From positions 265,371-329,370 of the forward strand of contig CACVBU010000271.1 in the NCBI GenBank assembly GCA_902728285.1: a DNA stretch of 64,000 nucleotides, given 5' to 3'. The translations under genes and the position numbers were made by a program. The DNA is from Clytia hemisphaerica (lineage: Eukaryota; Cnidaria; Hydrozoa; Leptothecata; Clytiidae). Every line of letters starts with the position of its first letter. Within the stretch, counting starts at the first letter, position 1. A model generated the notes under the pieces. It did no database searches. It saw only the letters and a list, made by a program, of their open reading frames with translations, and had not been told where the DNA came from. Positions 51,003-62,857 of this stretch are shown piece after piece.

Positions 51003-54000
51003 ATGACATTTCAACTTTTAAAACACATTTTTCGGATAGTATGGTTTCTAGCTATAGTTGACTTGTCAAAAGTTGTAGCTACCAATCATACGGCTAAAAG
51101 TAAGTAAATATTACTGACTATTTTCTACGTTTGAGTGCGACATGAGATAAGCTAATAGACATAATATAATAACGATGTGAAAGAAAAACAAAATTTTGTA
51201 GAATAGGTTGTTTAGAAGATCTTGCCCACTGCTATAAAATTGATATGAAATATTGTATCAAGCACCTCAAATTCGGTCTTACCCTTTCGCGGGGGGGGGG
51301 TTCACTTTTACGGTATGACGGTATTGGGCCCTTTTACCCCCGGTAAATCGGTATTACGAGAAAAAAACGACGGGATTACGGTATTTCATTTTCTACCGGT
51401 TTCGGTAAATTGCCTGTTTTTTTTGTTGGTATTTCGATATTTTTATCAATAAAAAACGGTATTTCGGTATAAAACTATTTACCTTTTAGTTTCTTCATGA
51501 GTTTCATGCAGAAAAATTTTCAAAAAAGATAAGTCTCTTCCGCTATTTTAACCAGTAAAATTTTCTTGCTCGCTTCGCTCGCACAATCTAGGATGTCCTA
51601 TTGAGTTATTGTCATGGTGAGGTTATTCAAAATAAGCAAAACTTTACGATAACTAAACAATTTTTGTTATTTTTCTGCGGGCGCATTTTTTTAATGACAA
51701 CTTTTGTGATGCAAATACTGCATCCAGTAGTTCTAAAAGCATCTTGTGCAGCATCGAACGATTAAAAAATAATTCACATCATGATGCACATGATGCGTTT
51801 TCAGGCAATCTAGGCATTCTAAATTTTAAATTTTTTCTTGGGCGAAACTCTTGGAACGCCGCACCGGGTACGGCAGGTACGTCGCTCACCGTACCATATT
51901 TTTGCCAACAAATGGTCAGTGTTAAATAAAATCAAAAATTGTATGACCAAACAAGGCAAACTTGGCTAACAATAGCGTATTAAGGCCGTTTTTCAATAAC
52001 AAAGGAGAGCAAAAATTCTCGAAAAATTTTCGCGCTCGCTTCGCTCGCGTTCTTTTTTTTATTTTTTTTCTTTCCTCCGATAGGGGGGGGGGGTTAACTT
52101 TAACTTTAGAATTCGCGTCCTCTAGTTCCACCACAGCACCACCTCTATGAAGCCTGTGTTGAAGTCTACGGCTTCTCAGACCATGATTGGCCCAAACCTC
52201 GATTTTGAATTAATTCTCAATATAAAAGACATCTTATGGGTCTGCGAAGAAGAAATTATTGGGGGAAAGGCTTATTTTTGCATTTGCCTCCCGTAACAAG
52301 CAAGTAACTTTGGCGCGGCAGACCTAAAATATTGCTTTATGAAAGCTCAAATAGCTGTAAAAGAGGCCTTAAAAAGTGGACGATATCGAGAATAAGGTCA
52401 CAAAACTAGCAAAAAACTTTATTGGCGAAAATGTTTGGTATAAGAATGGGACAAGCTGCAGTTTTTACAAGCTCTCGTTTGATTTGGTTGGTGGTTAACC
52501 TGTAATAAAACAATTTTGTTACTTTTTCTAAAGAACGCGTCATCTCTATTACTTCAAATAACCAATTAGTGAAGTCTCTTGTAAAAACTCCAGCCCACCC
52601 CATAAGAATAGGTCAATCTGTTTAAAAGAGACCATAAAAAGGTTTTTAGCAAATTTAGCCCAATAAGGTCACAATCGTTTAACCAAAGATGTAAAAGCAA
52701 AAATGGTTTTTTTCGCGCGTGAATACGTGAATTGGCAAAAATTTGTGCGTGAATACCTGAATTGAGGGTTGACTGGGGGGCCTCTTAAAGTACAAAACTT
52801 GTTTGTACAATTTCTCATTTGTTACTACACAATAGATTTGATAACTGAAAATTCATTATTTTCGAGAAAAAAAACATAAATATAATATCGGTATCGGTAT
52901 TAGGCTTCCTTCACCGACGGTATTACGGTATTTGACCCAAAATCTTGTCGGTATGACGGTATTTAAGACCCCTGAAAACCCCCCCCCCTTTCGCGAACCA
53001 CATGTTATTAAAGTGACGTAATGTTTTGATTTTGTATCGCAAAGCATGCAGTTTATTTTCCACTTTCGTTGCTACACCTAAGATCCCTTTAAAATGCTAA
53101 ATCCATCGAAGAAATACCACAGTTATTATTGCATAAAATACCCCCCCCCCCCCCCCGAAAAAAAAACTTACGATTTTGGACACAGGGTTAGGTGATTTTT
53201 CATTCTTCACTGTTTCTCTAGCTCAAAGTGACCTTTACGACAAATTATTTGGAGAATCGTCAAATTATCGATCGGAAGTCAGGGCGTTACCTTTAAATGG
53301 AAGAAACAAATTAGATGTTACGTTTGATATCAGTATTCGAACTATCTTGGGATTGGTAAGTTTGAAGTTAAACAAATGACTACATTCGAATCCCTACAAT
53401 TCGATTTTTTATAGGGATCATTCATTTCTCCGAATAAGACATCCCTGTGTCACAGACCCACTGGGACCCCATCCCCACTGGAAAATTTGGCAAAATTTGG
53501 TCCCCGGTGGGAAAATACCCGAGAATTTCAGCCCCACTGAGAAACTGATTTTGATTTCGTCCCCACTCGAAAATTAATGTCTAAAAATTGCACTCCAAAA
53601 CTATCCCCACTGAGAATTTTTTAACCTTGGAAAAATAAAATCTTTATCCCCATTGGGATTTCAATAAGGATGTAATAAGGGGTGTAATAAAAGAAGGATT
53701 TGAATATTAAAGGTTCGAATTTTAGGAAATTGACCTAGGATTAAATTGCAAGATATTGTTTATATATGTTTATATAAGTAGAATTTATTTTATTTTCTTA
53801 ACTTTCCAGGATGTTAAAACTCAAATATTTTATCTAACAGCTGTTATCCATATGGTAAGTTCACTTAATTTTTCATCTGGCACCCCAGATGCTGAAATTT
53901 TCATCCAACATGCTAAAGCTTTGAAAGTCGGGAAAGTTTTCTACACCTGGAAGGTTTAGATTACGGAATTTTTCTTGACCATGTCAAGGATTTTACAGAG

Positions 54001-57000
54001 GGAGGCCTAGACTCCAGCCCTCTTTTTCGGGGATTGGCGGGTCCAACCGAATTACTTTTAGGATGGCGTGGATAGGAATAAGATAGCCTAAATGTAAGTG
54101 TGTCCTGAACTATAAATCGACGTTCTAATTCGGTACGCTCCGCTATTCGATATATTGTAAGTCTCTGTCATCTACAAACTCTCAGCGACCGTAGTGCAGT
54201 GGTAGAGCATCCGGCTACGGTGCGCAAGGTTGTGGGTTCAACCCCCAGCCGGGTCATACCAAAGATTCCCAAAATGGTACTTGATGCCTCTCTGCTAGAT
54301 GCTCAGCAATTAAGAGAAGGATCAAGGGTAAGTGGAGCAATCCAGGGAGAAAGAGTGGCGCCCTCCCCTACCTTCGGGTAGACAGCTATCGAAAGAGGAG
54401 CCTTCGGGTCGCCTCCGACTGCGGTCGCAGACTTACTTACTTACAAACTCTCATAAACCACGCTCTCCAATTCGATACACTCCCTTATTTGCCTTATTCG
54501 ATGAAAATTCAATTTCCCTTAAAAATCGAATTCGAGAGCGTCAACTGTACATTATATTAATCAGAGATGGCAAGACAAACGACTGACTTGGAACGAAAGT
54601 GAATTTGATGGTATCGATACTTTAAACGTTGGAAATTCTGTTGTCTGGACTCCTGATATCATGCTATTAAACGAGTAAGGAAGAAATATTTTTTTAACTG
54701 AGTGAACCAAATTTTTACTGGAGATTATATGAAACTTTAACAGTTTTAAAAACCAACTTTTCATTTGATATTCTTTCATGTTGATGAAAGTGGAGAGGGC
54801 TTCCGAGGGTACAAACTATCGGAATACCAATAATCTTTATAAATACTGACATGCCGGCCGAAAATTGTTCCAATTCTGGTCAAAAATTATGAATTCTGAA
54901 ATACCTGAAATCCCACCTTTCAATGTTGGAATATTGGTAATTTTCCCGTCAAAAACCGGAATATTAGTCATACTGGATTTGTGAAAGTCTTCTCCCAACA
55001 TGAGTTTTATCTACACAGTTATATCAATATTCTGAGAAAGTTTTCTTGCCTCAAAACACTAAATGAGGGAAACGAAGGGAGAGGGCCAATACCAAGGCAA
55101 TGTACCATAAAGTTTATCAAACATTGTAGCTACCAAGGATCTTTTTACATGAAAAATATATCACGTTCAATTCAGGATTAGTGACGAACCATTTTCACAC
55201 ACAGATGTCTATCGCTCCAAAGTGTTCTTTAACAATGATGGCACAGTAATATGGACGAACCCGGTGACTTTCAAATCCACGTGTCAAGTTGATGTCACGT
55301 GGTTCCCTGTTGATTATCAAGTAATGATTTTTTCACTAAATTCGTATTTTTGTTAGAGTCTTTTGAAACCTTGAAGTCTTGACAAAGATGTTGGTACTCT
55401 TTCAAGATACCTTGTTACGGACTTCGGAGCTCCAAAGTGAATCAACAACCCAAAGGGCTAAATGTCGTGCTTTAAGCCATCGCAGGTAAAAAAAAGTGAA
55501 TATCGCAAAAAAGATATTGCTGCCATTGTTTTCGAAAATCTGCAAATTTTCTGACTGGTCAAGCGCTGAAAATCTATTATAATGTCAAGTGACCTAGGTA
55601 GGATTTCCTACCTAACCATGACATACTTTTCAGCAAAAGCACGATATCTAGCCCTTCGGGTTTTATAAATCTATGGTCCTAACAGCGTGGTAGACTGTAA
55701 ACCAATTAATACTTTTCTTTTATAGCTAAGGTTGTGTATGTTTTTCAAACGAAAGCCTGATTATCAAATATATCTCTATTATATAACCTTAGGTTTGTAA
55801 TTTAACATTTGGCTCATGGTCGTATGGCCGTAATAAAATGGATATCAAATTCAAAAACAAGGAAAAAGACAAAGAAATGGTCTATTCAGGTAAATGTTCT
55901 CTGAACGTTGATAAGAAGAACCCACCGCTGGAAGCCGAAAATTGGCGCATTATTAGTGATTGCCCATTAAAATCAATCTACAGAGATCAAATACAATCTA
56001 TATAATAGACCTTACGAACATCATTTGCGTCGTTTTGAAATTATTGCGGTAATTAATTCCCAGCGTATTTTATCTATTCATAAAAATGTCTCAAGAGACA
56101 TAATCTAAATCAGCATGGTAATTTGTTTAAATACGATGCAAGTGAAAAGGTCTATTGTTGTCTAATTATTAATTCTTTGGCGAGGTACCTAATAAACGGG
56201 CTCCTCGTTTGATGATTTGTCCATCATTCCCCCAACCAAAACTTATAAGGAGCCCTATTTATTGACTGTTCCATTTAATTATTATGACCTAATCATTCGA
56301 TTTCTATTGTACTATCGTTTTTGGTTAAAATTAAGATTCCAATTACTGAAGTAAGGTTCTACTAGCGAAAAAAGACCAGGATGAACTCCAGATATTGAAA
56401 AATGAGCTCTTTCTCTTCACTAAATACAAGCTACTTTCCACCTCTAGAAAAAACAACAGTCGGATAATTCATACATGATCCTATCGACTACACAAGGTCA
56501 CTAGAGAAAAATTCACAGTTAGGTAAATGATTCCACCATTTTCACCCATAGATTTCCACATCCCAAGCGGTGAATGGTCTTTGGAAGGAGTTGCATTTTT
56601 CGAAGAAGAAAAAACATTCGATTGTTGCAAGCAGACATTCTCAGTCGTCACGTTTCAAGTTTTCTTAAAAAGATATCCCAATTTCTATTACATCTACGTT
56701 TTTCTCCCCTTCATCTCACAAATGATACTATTCCTTTTGATTTTCCATATCCATCCTGACCAAGGAGATCGTTTGGGTTATGGAGTTGCCCTGTTGTTAA
56801 ATATGACTATGTACATGATCTTCCTATCTGATCATCTTCCAGAGAAATCAGACAGCACTCCATTTGTTGGTGCTGTATTCGTCACATTCTTCTTCCTACT
56901 CTCCATTGCATTAGCTTTATCAGCATTGACGATGCATTACTCACTCCGGGAAACACCATTACCAAGCCATGTTCACAACCTAAAGGTACTGGTCAATAAA

Positions 57001-57327
57001 CTTTGGCCCTGTAAAAACAATGACCCTGGAAAATCGAACGTCAGACCTGAGTCGAAATCGTACGGTTCCTATGATATGGAGGAAGTTAAGCAAACATCTA
57101 CTGATGTTGATCCAAATTTGGATAATCAAGATCAAGAAGAACCAATAGCAACCAGATCTGAAGAATCTAGTTTGGTCGAAAAGCCCGGTGACCGAAATCG
57201 TTTTAAAGGATGGTTCGAATTCATGAGATTAGTGGAGAAAATATTGACATGTGTTTTTGCTTTTTTGCTCATTGTTTTACCATTGATTATTGGTTCTCTA
57301 GTCACTGAGCGCATCACCGAGGTTTGA
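51003..57327 (+). CDS. Second nicotinic acetylcholine receptor-like subunit, 467 aa
   Basis: Seven exons: 51003-51099, 53222-53355, 53810-53854, 54565-54674, 55176-55320, 55793-55889 and 56552-57327. Exons 3-6 have exactly the lengths of the paralogue at 28059-33331. A signal peptide (about 1-27) precedes a Cys-loop ectodomain (C165 and C179) with loop C cysteines C234-C235, then four transmembrane helices in the final exon. M2 has the same sequence pattern as in the paralogue, so a cation channel is expected. The binding site is further altered: loop A has Leu127 where Tyr is usual (DIMLLNE), loop C has Phe232 and Phe239, loop D has Val89, and loop B Trp186 is kept. The large intron 1 (51100-53221) is full of repeats. 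It could be a structural or differently tuned subunit that co-assembles with its sister; that is inference. Confidence 0.93.
51280..52995. mobile_element. G/C-run-ended element with 'cggtattacggtatt' motif arrays, in intron 1
   Basis: The left end tttcgcgggggggggttcac is opposed by cccccccccctttcgcgaa at about 52980-52995. Next to each end are degenerate 'acggtatgacggtatt' units (51310-51480 and 52880-52960). The interior of about 1.4 kb includes C/G-run sequences and no transposase. It fills most of intron 1 of the second nicotinic gene. Confidence 0.55.
53439..53685. mobile_element. Family B inverted-terminus element (copy 5) in intron 2
   Basis: The left end is acatccctgtgtcacagacc and the right end is the weaker aataaggggtgt. 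Flanks aataag and aataaa match at five of six bases. 'Ccccactggaaaatttggc' type units fill it. It lies in intron 2 (53356-53809) of the second nicotinic gene. Confidence 0.65.
54185..54441 (+). mobile_element. tRNA-derived SINE with intact target-site duplication
   Basis: The head (54185-54256) is tRNA-like, with an A box tagtgcagtggtagagca and a B box gggttcaaccccc. The body includes 'agaaagagtggcgccctccc' and the phrases ctaccttcgggtag and ggtcgcctccgactgcggtc. It ends in an (acttactt)n tail. Perfect 12-bp repeats tacaaactctca flank it (54173-54184 and 54442-54453), the signature of target-primed retroposition. It lies in intron 3 of the second nicotinic gene. A 5'-truncated copy on the other strand is at 62237-62377. 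Confidence 0.85.
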
Positions 57328-60300
57328 TAATTGAATCATGAGACACGTTGAGGATAGGTTTAACAACCATTATAACTGTCTGCTAAACTCCATTACTGGC
57401 GATGACCAAAGAACACCGTTATCAATCAATTGTTTGAATATAATGTTTTGAAATTTAGGACAATTTATTTAGTATATTTCTTAAAACATACTTGTATACA
57501 AGTCTAGAAAATAGTCTCCATTGTTCAAAAAGTCACATGGTAAATTTATTGAAAATCTTCTACACTACACACTATTTTTATAAGAATAATGTAAATCCAT
57601 TTCATCATCTTTTTTGGGAAAATCATCCTAAAATATTCTTACAGCATTCTTAGGGTAGGATCCTAATTCAGACTAGATTAAACAATTAGTAGGTACGTCT
57701 CAAGCATAACATGGCATTTTGTGAAGGGAGTGAGCCTTACTTTGGGGTTAATTGACAATTTATAATTGAAAATGTCGATATTCTTATCATCATTCTTGAT
57801 TTTTTTGGCCATTTTCATCATATGGACATTCTTATAAAGTTTATTCTTATAAAAAAAAGTGTATCTGCACCCCAAAATTTCGGTGAACCCCAAAACTAGG
57901 TTTTTGGTTTGGCGTCCACTGAAATTGACTCAGTGCGGTTGCATCCAGAAAACTTTGAGATGGGTAGCATATGTATATATCAACACATCTAAATCGAATT
58001 TTTCGTTTATTGGTCAGCCGAAGCTGAGCATTCAAATAGGTAAAATTTTCCAGTTCCATAAGACGACAAAAAAAAATCCGATTTCCCGATCTCACTTTGT
58101 TTTCTAAACTTTCTTCTGATCGGGTTAACTTTTTGGGTACTTTTAGCGTGCGTTGTTTTTACAGATCATAATGTGGTGTTTCAAGATGGCGGCTCAAGCG
58201 ATAAGTCAGATGTGATAAGTCAGTGTTGTACCAAAGTATTTCCAGTGTAAATCTGTTGCAAGCTTCAATTTCTGTCTTTTATTTTTTTAACTCGGTAAAT
58301 CAAACACATGATTTTCATCAAGGGGATTCTTTTTCTACATCTTTTGAAGGTTTAAAGCTGTTTGCTCAAGTTTTTGTTTATGTTGAATTTTCTGATACTC
58401 AGATACTTTTTATTGCTGCTTTTTATTAGTTTTTGCAATAAAAACATATTTTTCTTGTTTGCCTCTAGGTGGGATTGATGGTGTTATAATGTTATTGGAA
58501 TTTGATAAAGTTTACAAAAGTACAGCTACTGTCTAAATTTGATAAAGACCTGGATGCAATTGTGCTTTTTTGGACTTGGTTTGGACGTGTTTGATAAGGC
58601 GAATCGCAAAAAATTGTTTGGTTCCCGTCATTTCTACTTTAAAAAGTGGGGGTCATTCGGTCGGTCGGTCGAAAATATTTTTCTTTTAAGAAGCAGCTAC
58701 ATCTTGTTGAAAGGGAATCCGTGTGGACTGATCCGAATTAAGAAACCGTGGATAAACTGGTTTTCGGTTTACTCTCCATTAGCATGCGGCTCGCTACTTC
58801 TTTCGATTTCGATTTGAAACTTGTAAACACAGAGCGTGCAGAGGCTGACAGTGGAAATCCAGCAAAGCATTGGAAAAGCTTTCCGACTCTCCAACTCTAC
58901 CTGCTGACCGTAAATCAGGGTCGGTCAGATGACGGGAACCAAATGATGACATCACATCTCCTATTATTGGACTTGCAAAATTATGAAAAATGGTCTTTGG
59001 AATTTGATCAATTATATTAATATTAATATATACAGTTCTTGTTGAAATTGATCAAACTATTTTTCACGCAGTTCCGGACGCAGATTGTGTTGTTCTAACC
59101 TTTTCTAACCTTGGCGCACGTTTTGACTGAATGATGGAATGGAATGAATGGCGATAACAGTTTATACATATCTCTTATCAGACTTGCAGAAAGCGGACTG
59201 CAGAAAGTTATGAAAAATTGTTTCTAGAATTTAATGAATTATACCGTCAAGTTACACAACTTGCACAGTCATAACAAACAGATCCATCTGGTCTTCATTT
59301 AACATTGTTTTAATGTTTAAAAAACACTACCAGTGCTTGGCACAGAAGAGAGGACTCCCATTTGAAATTAATTGCTACTCCGCTGCCCTGTTGAATTTAT
59401 TTATTATGGTCGTGTGTTTATTCCGCCAAGGCGGTAAAGCGATCACCCAAATTCATAGACCAATCAAAAGGGAGTTTAAAGCAAAATGGGGGAAAAATGA
59501 GCTTCCCTGCATAGTTATGAATTTTAAGTTTTGCTTTCGATTATCATTTGCGACCAGCAAAGTCTTCAAGATGGTTGTGTGCATGTTGTGTAACTTGACG
59601 GTACTAAACTACAAAATTTATTTACGAAGACTGGATGTAAATTATGTTTTTCTGACCTTGCCAAATTTTGGCTTTGACTGAATAGCAGTCAGTTTTTACG
59701 TACCTCATTGGCCTTGCAGACAACTGACAAATGGTTTCTGTGATTTGACCAAGTCTACCAAAATACAGTTCCTGTTGAAATGTTATAAATATGAACTACG
59801 TTTTGCAAAGATTTTGATGCAAATTGTGTTTTTCTGGAGTTTGCGCTTTGTGACTTAAAGTTTGTAGCTTGTTAGTTTAAAGTGTTATTGGAGTTTTATC
59901 AAGTAAAACAAAAAGTACAGTTTCTATGTATATTTGATGGATATCTTTATTTTGGTTCTGACGTTTTGGCAATTTTCTAATTTATTTCTAGATAACACTT
60001 TGGTCAGATATGGATATCGTCTACATCCAACAGAAAAAATGTATCATAACTGACTGGAATGAAATTAACAAAAAGTTTAATTACACTATGTTTCTCTTTT
60101 ATTTTATAGTAATGAACTATAGCTTAATTGTTTGATGTCGTAGAAACAGTGCTACAATGCTAAAGAGAAGTATACTTTGATCTTCTCGTGGGGGGGGGGG
60201 GCTTTGGAGGAGCTCTCAGGCTTGTTTTAAATAATTTTAAATCAAGTTATCAAATGTTTCACATTTTGTACATTATTCAACATTTTTAGTCTACTCTGTT

Positions 60301-61607
60301 TCAGTACATCTCTTACATCTGTTAACCCACTTATTAAAGCTATCTAGCTAAGCTCTATTGGCTGACCTTCCAGCCTCGGCTGGTTTATTTTGATCATTTT
60401 CTTGTGAAACCAAAGATGTTTTTCCAAAGTGATGTCTGAGTTTTCGGTCCAATTTCAATTTTCATTCAATTAAAATTAAAGTCTATTCACGATAAGTGTG
60501 CACTCTTTTTTCTTTTACCTATAACTTTTGAAGTAATTCTTCAATCTTTAAAAATTTGGTATCATTGGAAAGATATTAGTGAGTGGAACAATTTAAAATA
60601 AAAAAATCTTTAAAAAATTTTAAAAGTGAAGATGAAAGTGAAGAAGAAAAAAAGGAAGATCTTGTAGAATACTGCTATAACTTTCATTTTCACTGGAGAG
60701 ATGCTTTGATCTTAGGAGATCATCACTGTGAAAAAATTTTATTAAAATATTTATTAAATATGAAGTTAGGAGTCAAAGTTAATAAGTGATTGACCCCCAA
60801 AAAACGCAAAAAACTGCAAAAAACAGCGTTTTTAGACGTCAATCAGCTTATAACTTTGTTTGATATCTTTTGACTGAATGATTATTTTTGAGAATTTTTT
60901 TCACAGTGATAACGTTCGATGATCAAGGATTCACCTCAGTGAAAATGATAGTTGTAGCACTTTTCTACAAAATCTTCATTTTTTTCTTCTTCATTTTCAT
61001 CTTCATTTTTAGAAATTTTTTGAAGATTTTTTTATTTTAAATTGTTCCACTCACTAATATCTTTCCAATGATACCAAATTTATAAAGATTGAAGAGTTCC
61101 TTCAAAAGTTATAGGTAAAAGAAAAAAGAGTGCACACTTATCGTGAATAGACTTTAGTACATCAAGACTAAAAAATAAGTCCTATAAACTAAGGCCAATT
61201 TTAAAACCATGTTTATCCTAAGCATTGTATTATTTTATGTCGGTAGCTCAACCTCAATAAAAGATGTCATTTTTCGAAATTTTGACAAAAATGACGTCAA
61301 ACCCGTTAAAAAAAGACCCAATTTTTTAGTTAAAAATGGAATTAAAACTGATTAAAATACTTACTGTAGAATAAATTTTTCTTGTCAAAAAAATACTAAA
61401 GATCGGCAAAGGTGGTTTTAGACCCTGACTAACTTATCAGGGGAAGAGATTTGATTGTAATTATCTTCTCGATTTTCTTGTCTTTGAACGAGGATTGCAC
61501 TCCTTCGCATGTTTTCGACGTACTTGCTCTATTGTCTTAAATTCACCAGTGATCAATTCAATTTAAATCTTATTGAAGTCTTATCAATAATTTTTCTTGA
61601 CTCTCAC
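57328..61607. other. Intergenic region, old repeats only
   Basis: No gene is supported. From about 58500 to 59990 a phrase like 'acagttcctgttgaaattgatcaaa...gatgcaaattgtgtttttctgg...cttgcag' recurs at roughly 58521, 59033, 59766 and 59917, suggesting a decayed tandem array; open frames across it show no domain. A long-armed foldback element is at 60477-61156. 57330-58490 and 61160-61600 show nothing recognisable. Confidence 0.55.
60477..61156. repeat. Foldback element with about 180-bp arms
   Basis: The left arm (taaagtctattcacgataag through the 'gaagatgaaagtgaagaag' stretch) is the inverse of the right arm (cttcttcattttcatcttc through cttatcgtgaatagacttta). The frame reading EDESEEEKK in the left arm is a by-product of the purine-rich arm and is not called as a gene. 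Confidence 0.75.
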
Positions 61608-62857
61608 CTAATTCGACGATGATGTTTTTCTCGTACAGAACCAACTTTTCAACTTTTTACGTAACAAACCTTGCGTGAATGCATAAACGAAAGGATTAGA
61701 GATTGTGTATGTCGCGGCAAAAACCGCATCAATGGTTCTAAGTCTTTCCGTAGCTACTTTGGTGGTCATGATCGTTAATGTAAAAAGTCTTGGCATCACA
61801 AATAAAACTGTCCACCAGTTTAATACAAGGATATCTCTCACACTTTGTTTGAGTGATGATATTTTCGGGGAAACTTTCCGACGTGGTTGGTTTCCCGTTC
61901 GGGTGGCAGTCTGTGATTGACTTTGTTGGAAGTCTCCCGTTATGTTTCGGATTCGTTTTTCACTTTTGGCGCGAATGCGTTTTATGATAGCACCAATGCT
62001 AAGGAGTGTGATGACAACTATAAACCGGTTGACAAGTTGCTGAATTTGGACGGCTTGTGTCATTTTCAATACGTCATCTTTTTGTCTGGTGGTCTATAAG
62101 AAAAAGAAAAACTATCTAAAGGCACTGTAATTGGAAACATTTTAATGGGCCTATGAGGGCTTCCAAAAACGAAACACGTTATTTTAGAACCATAAACTTC
62201 ACCGAAAGAACATTTTTTGTAAGATTTTGGATTATAGTAAGTAAGAAATCTTCGACCACAGTCGGAGGCGACTCGAAGAATCCTCTTTCGATAGCTATCT
62301 ACCCGCAGGGGAGAGCGCCAATCTTTCGCCCTGGATTCACTTACCCTACATCCTTCCCTCAATTGCTGGATCCGACCTAAATTAGGAGTTAGTACTTAAC
62401 TTACCTGAAATAATATCAAAACTGCTGCCAAGTGGAAAAAACATATGAAGGAAGTTACCCAAACAATTCTTTTCTTTGTCACCAAACTATGATACCTCAA
62501 AGGATGAATAACCGCTATCAATCGGTCTACTGATAGTAGAATTGTGATACTGAATGACTGTATCCCTGATACTGTCACTAAAACAGATGCTAATTCCCAC
62601 AAGAAGTGGACAACTAGATCACCATTCCTTGATAGAGTATAAGAAATTAATACCATTATCGTTCCTAAGACAAATATAGAGTCGTTAGCTGATAAAATTT
62701 GGATTAAGAAATATTGGTTTTGTTTCAATCGAGCTTTCCGGATTGTGATACAAAGTCCAACGTGTAGTAAGAAAACAATGAAACAAAATATAATTAGGAT
62801 GATGCGTGTTGTGTTGATATTTTGATCAATAACCATGATGAAATTTATGATTTGCAT
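61608..62857 (-). CDS. Atypical rhodopsin-class (class A) GPCR, about 312 aa
   Basis: Two exons, 62857-62405 and 62093-61608. They are joined in phase 0 at CAG|gtaagt and ttatag|ACC, giving LILFQ-TTRQKDDV. The start is the first ATG after the upstream stop; a second ATG lies seven codons later. Seven helices are visible. The DRY position reads DRLIAVIHPLRY, TM2 has LSANDS with its conserved acidic residue, and TM7 ends in NPFVYAF, a good NPxxY. Departures from the family are no clear Asn in TM1, no cysteine before TM3 and 'NWWTVLFVMP' in TM6 in place of CWxP. Two Asn residues near the N-terminus may be glycosylated. The ligand cannot be inferred. The intron carries a SINE fragment. Confidence 0.88.
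62237..62377 (-). mobile_element. 5'-truncated SINE copy in the GPCR intron
   Basis: On the minus strand the sequence 'aatccagggcgaaagattggcgctctcccctgcgggtagatagctatcgaaagagga...gtcgcctccgactgtggtcg...cttacttac' matches the body and tail of the SINE at 54185-54441 but lacks the tRNA-like head, as expected for incomplete reverse transcription. Confidence 0.75.

Noticed and set aside
28059-57327. Functional gene cluster of nicotinic, GPCR and ZP genes
   Set aside because: The genes differ in strand and family and are separated by kilobases of repeats. Only the two nicotinic genes are demonstrably related.
58539-59681. Chain of plus-strand open frames
   Set aside because: The frames shift repeatedly, overlap a decayed repeat and have no splice-consistent joins or recognisable motifs.
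60583-60789. Small acidic/lysine-rich ORF
   Set aside because: It lies within the purine-rich arm of a foldback element; the charged composition follows from the repeat.
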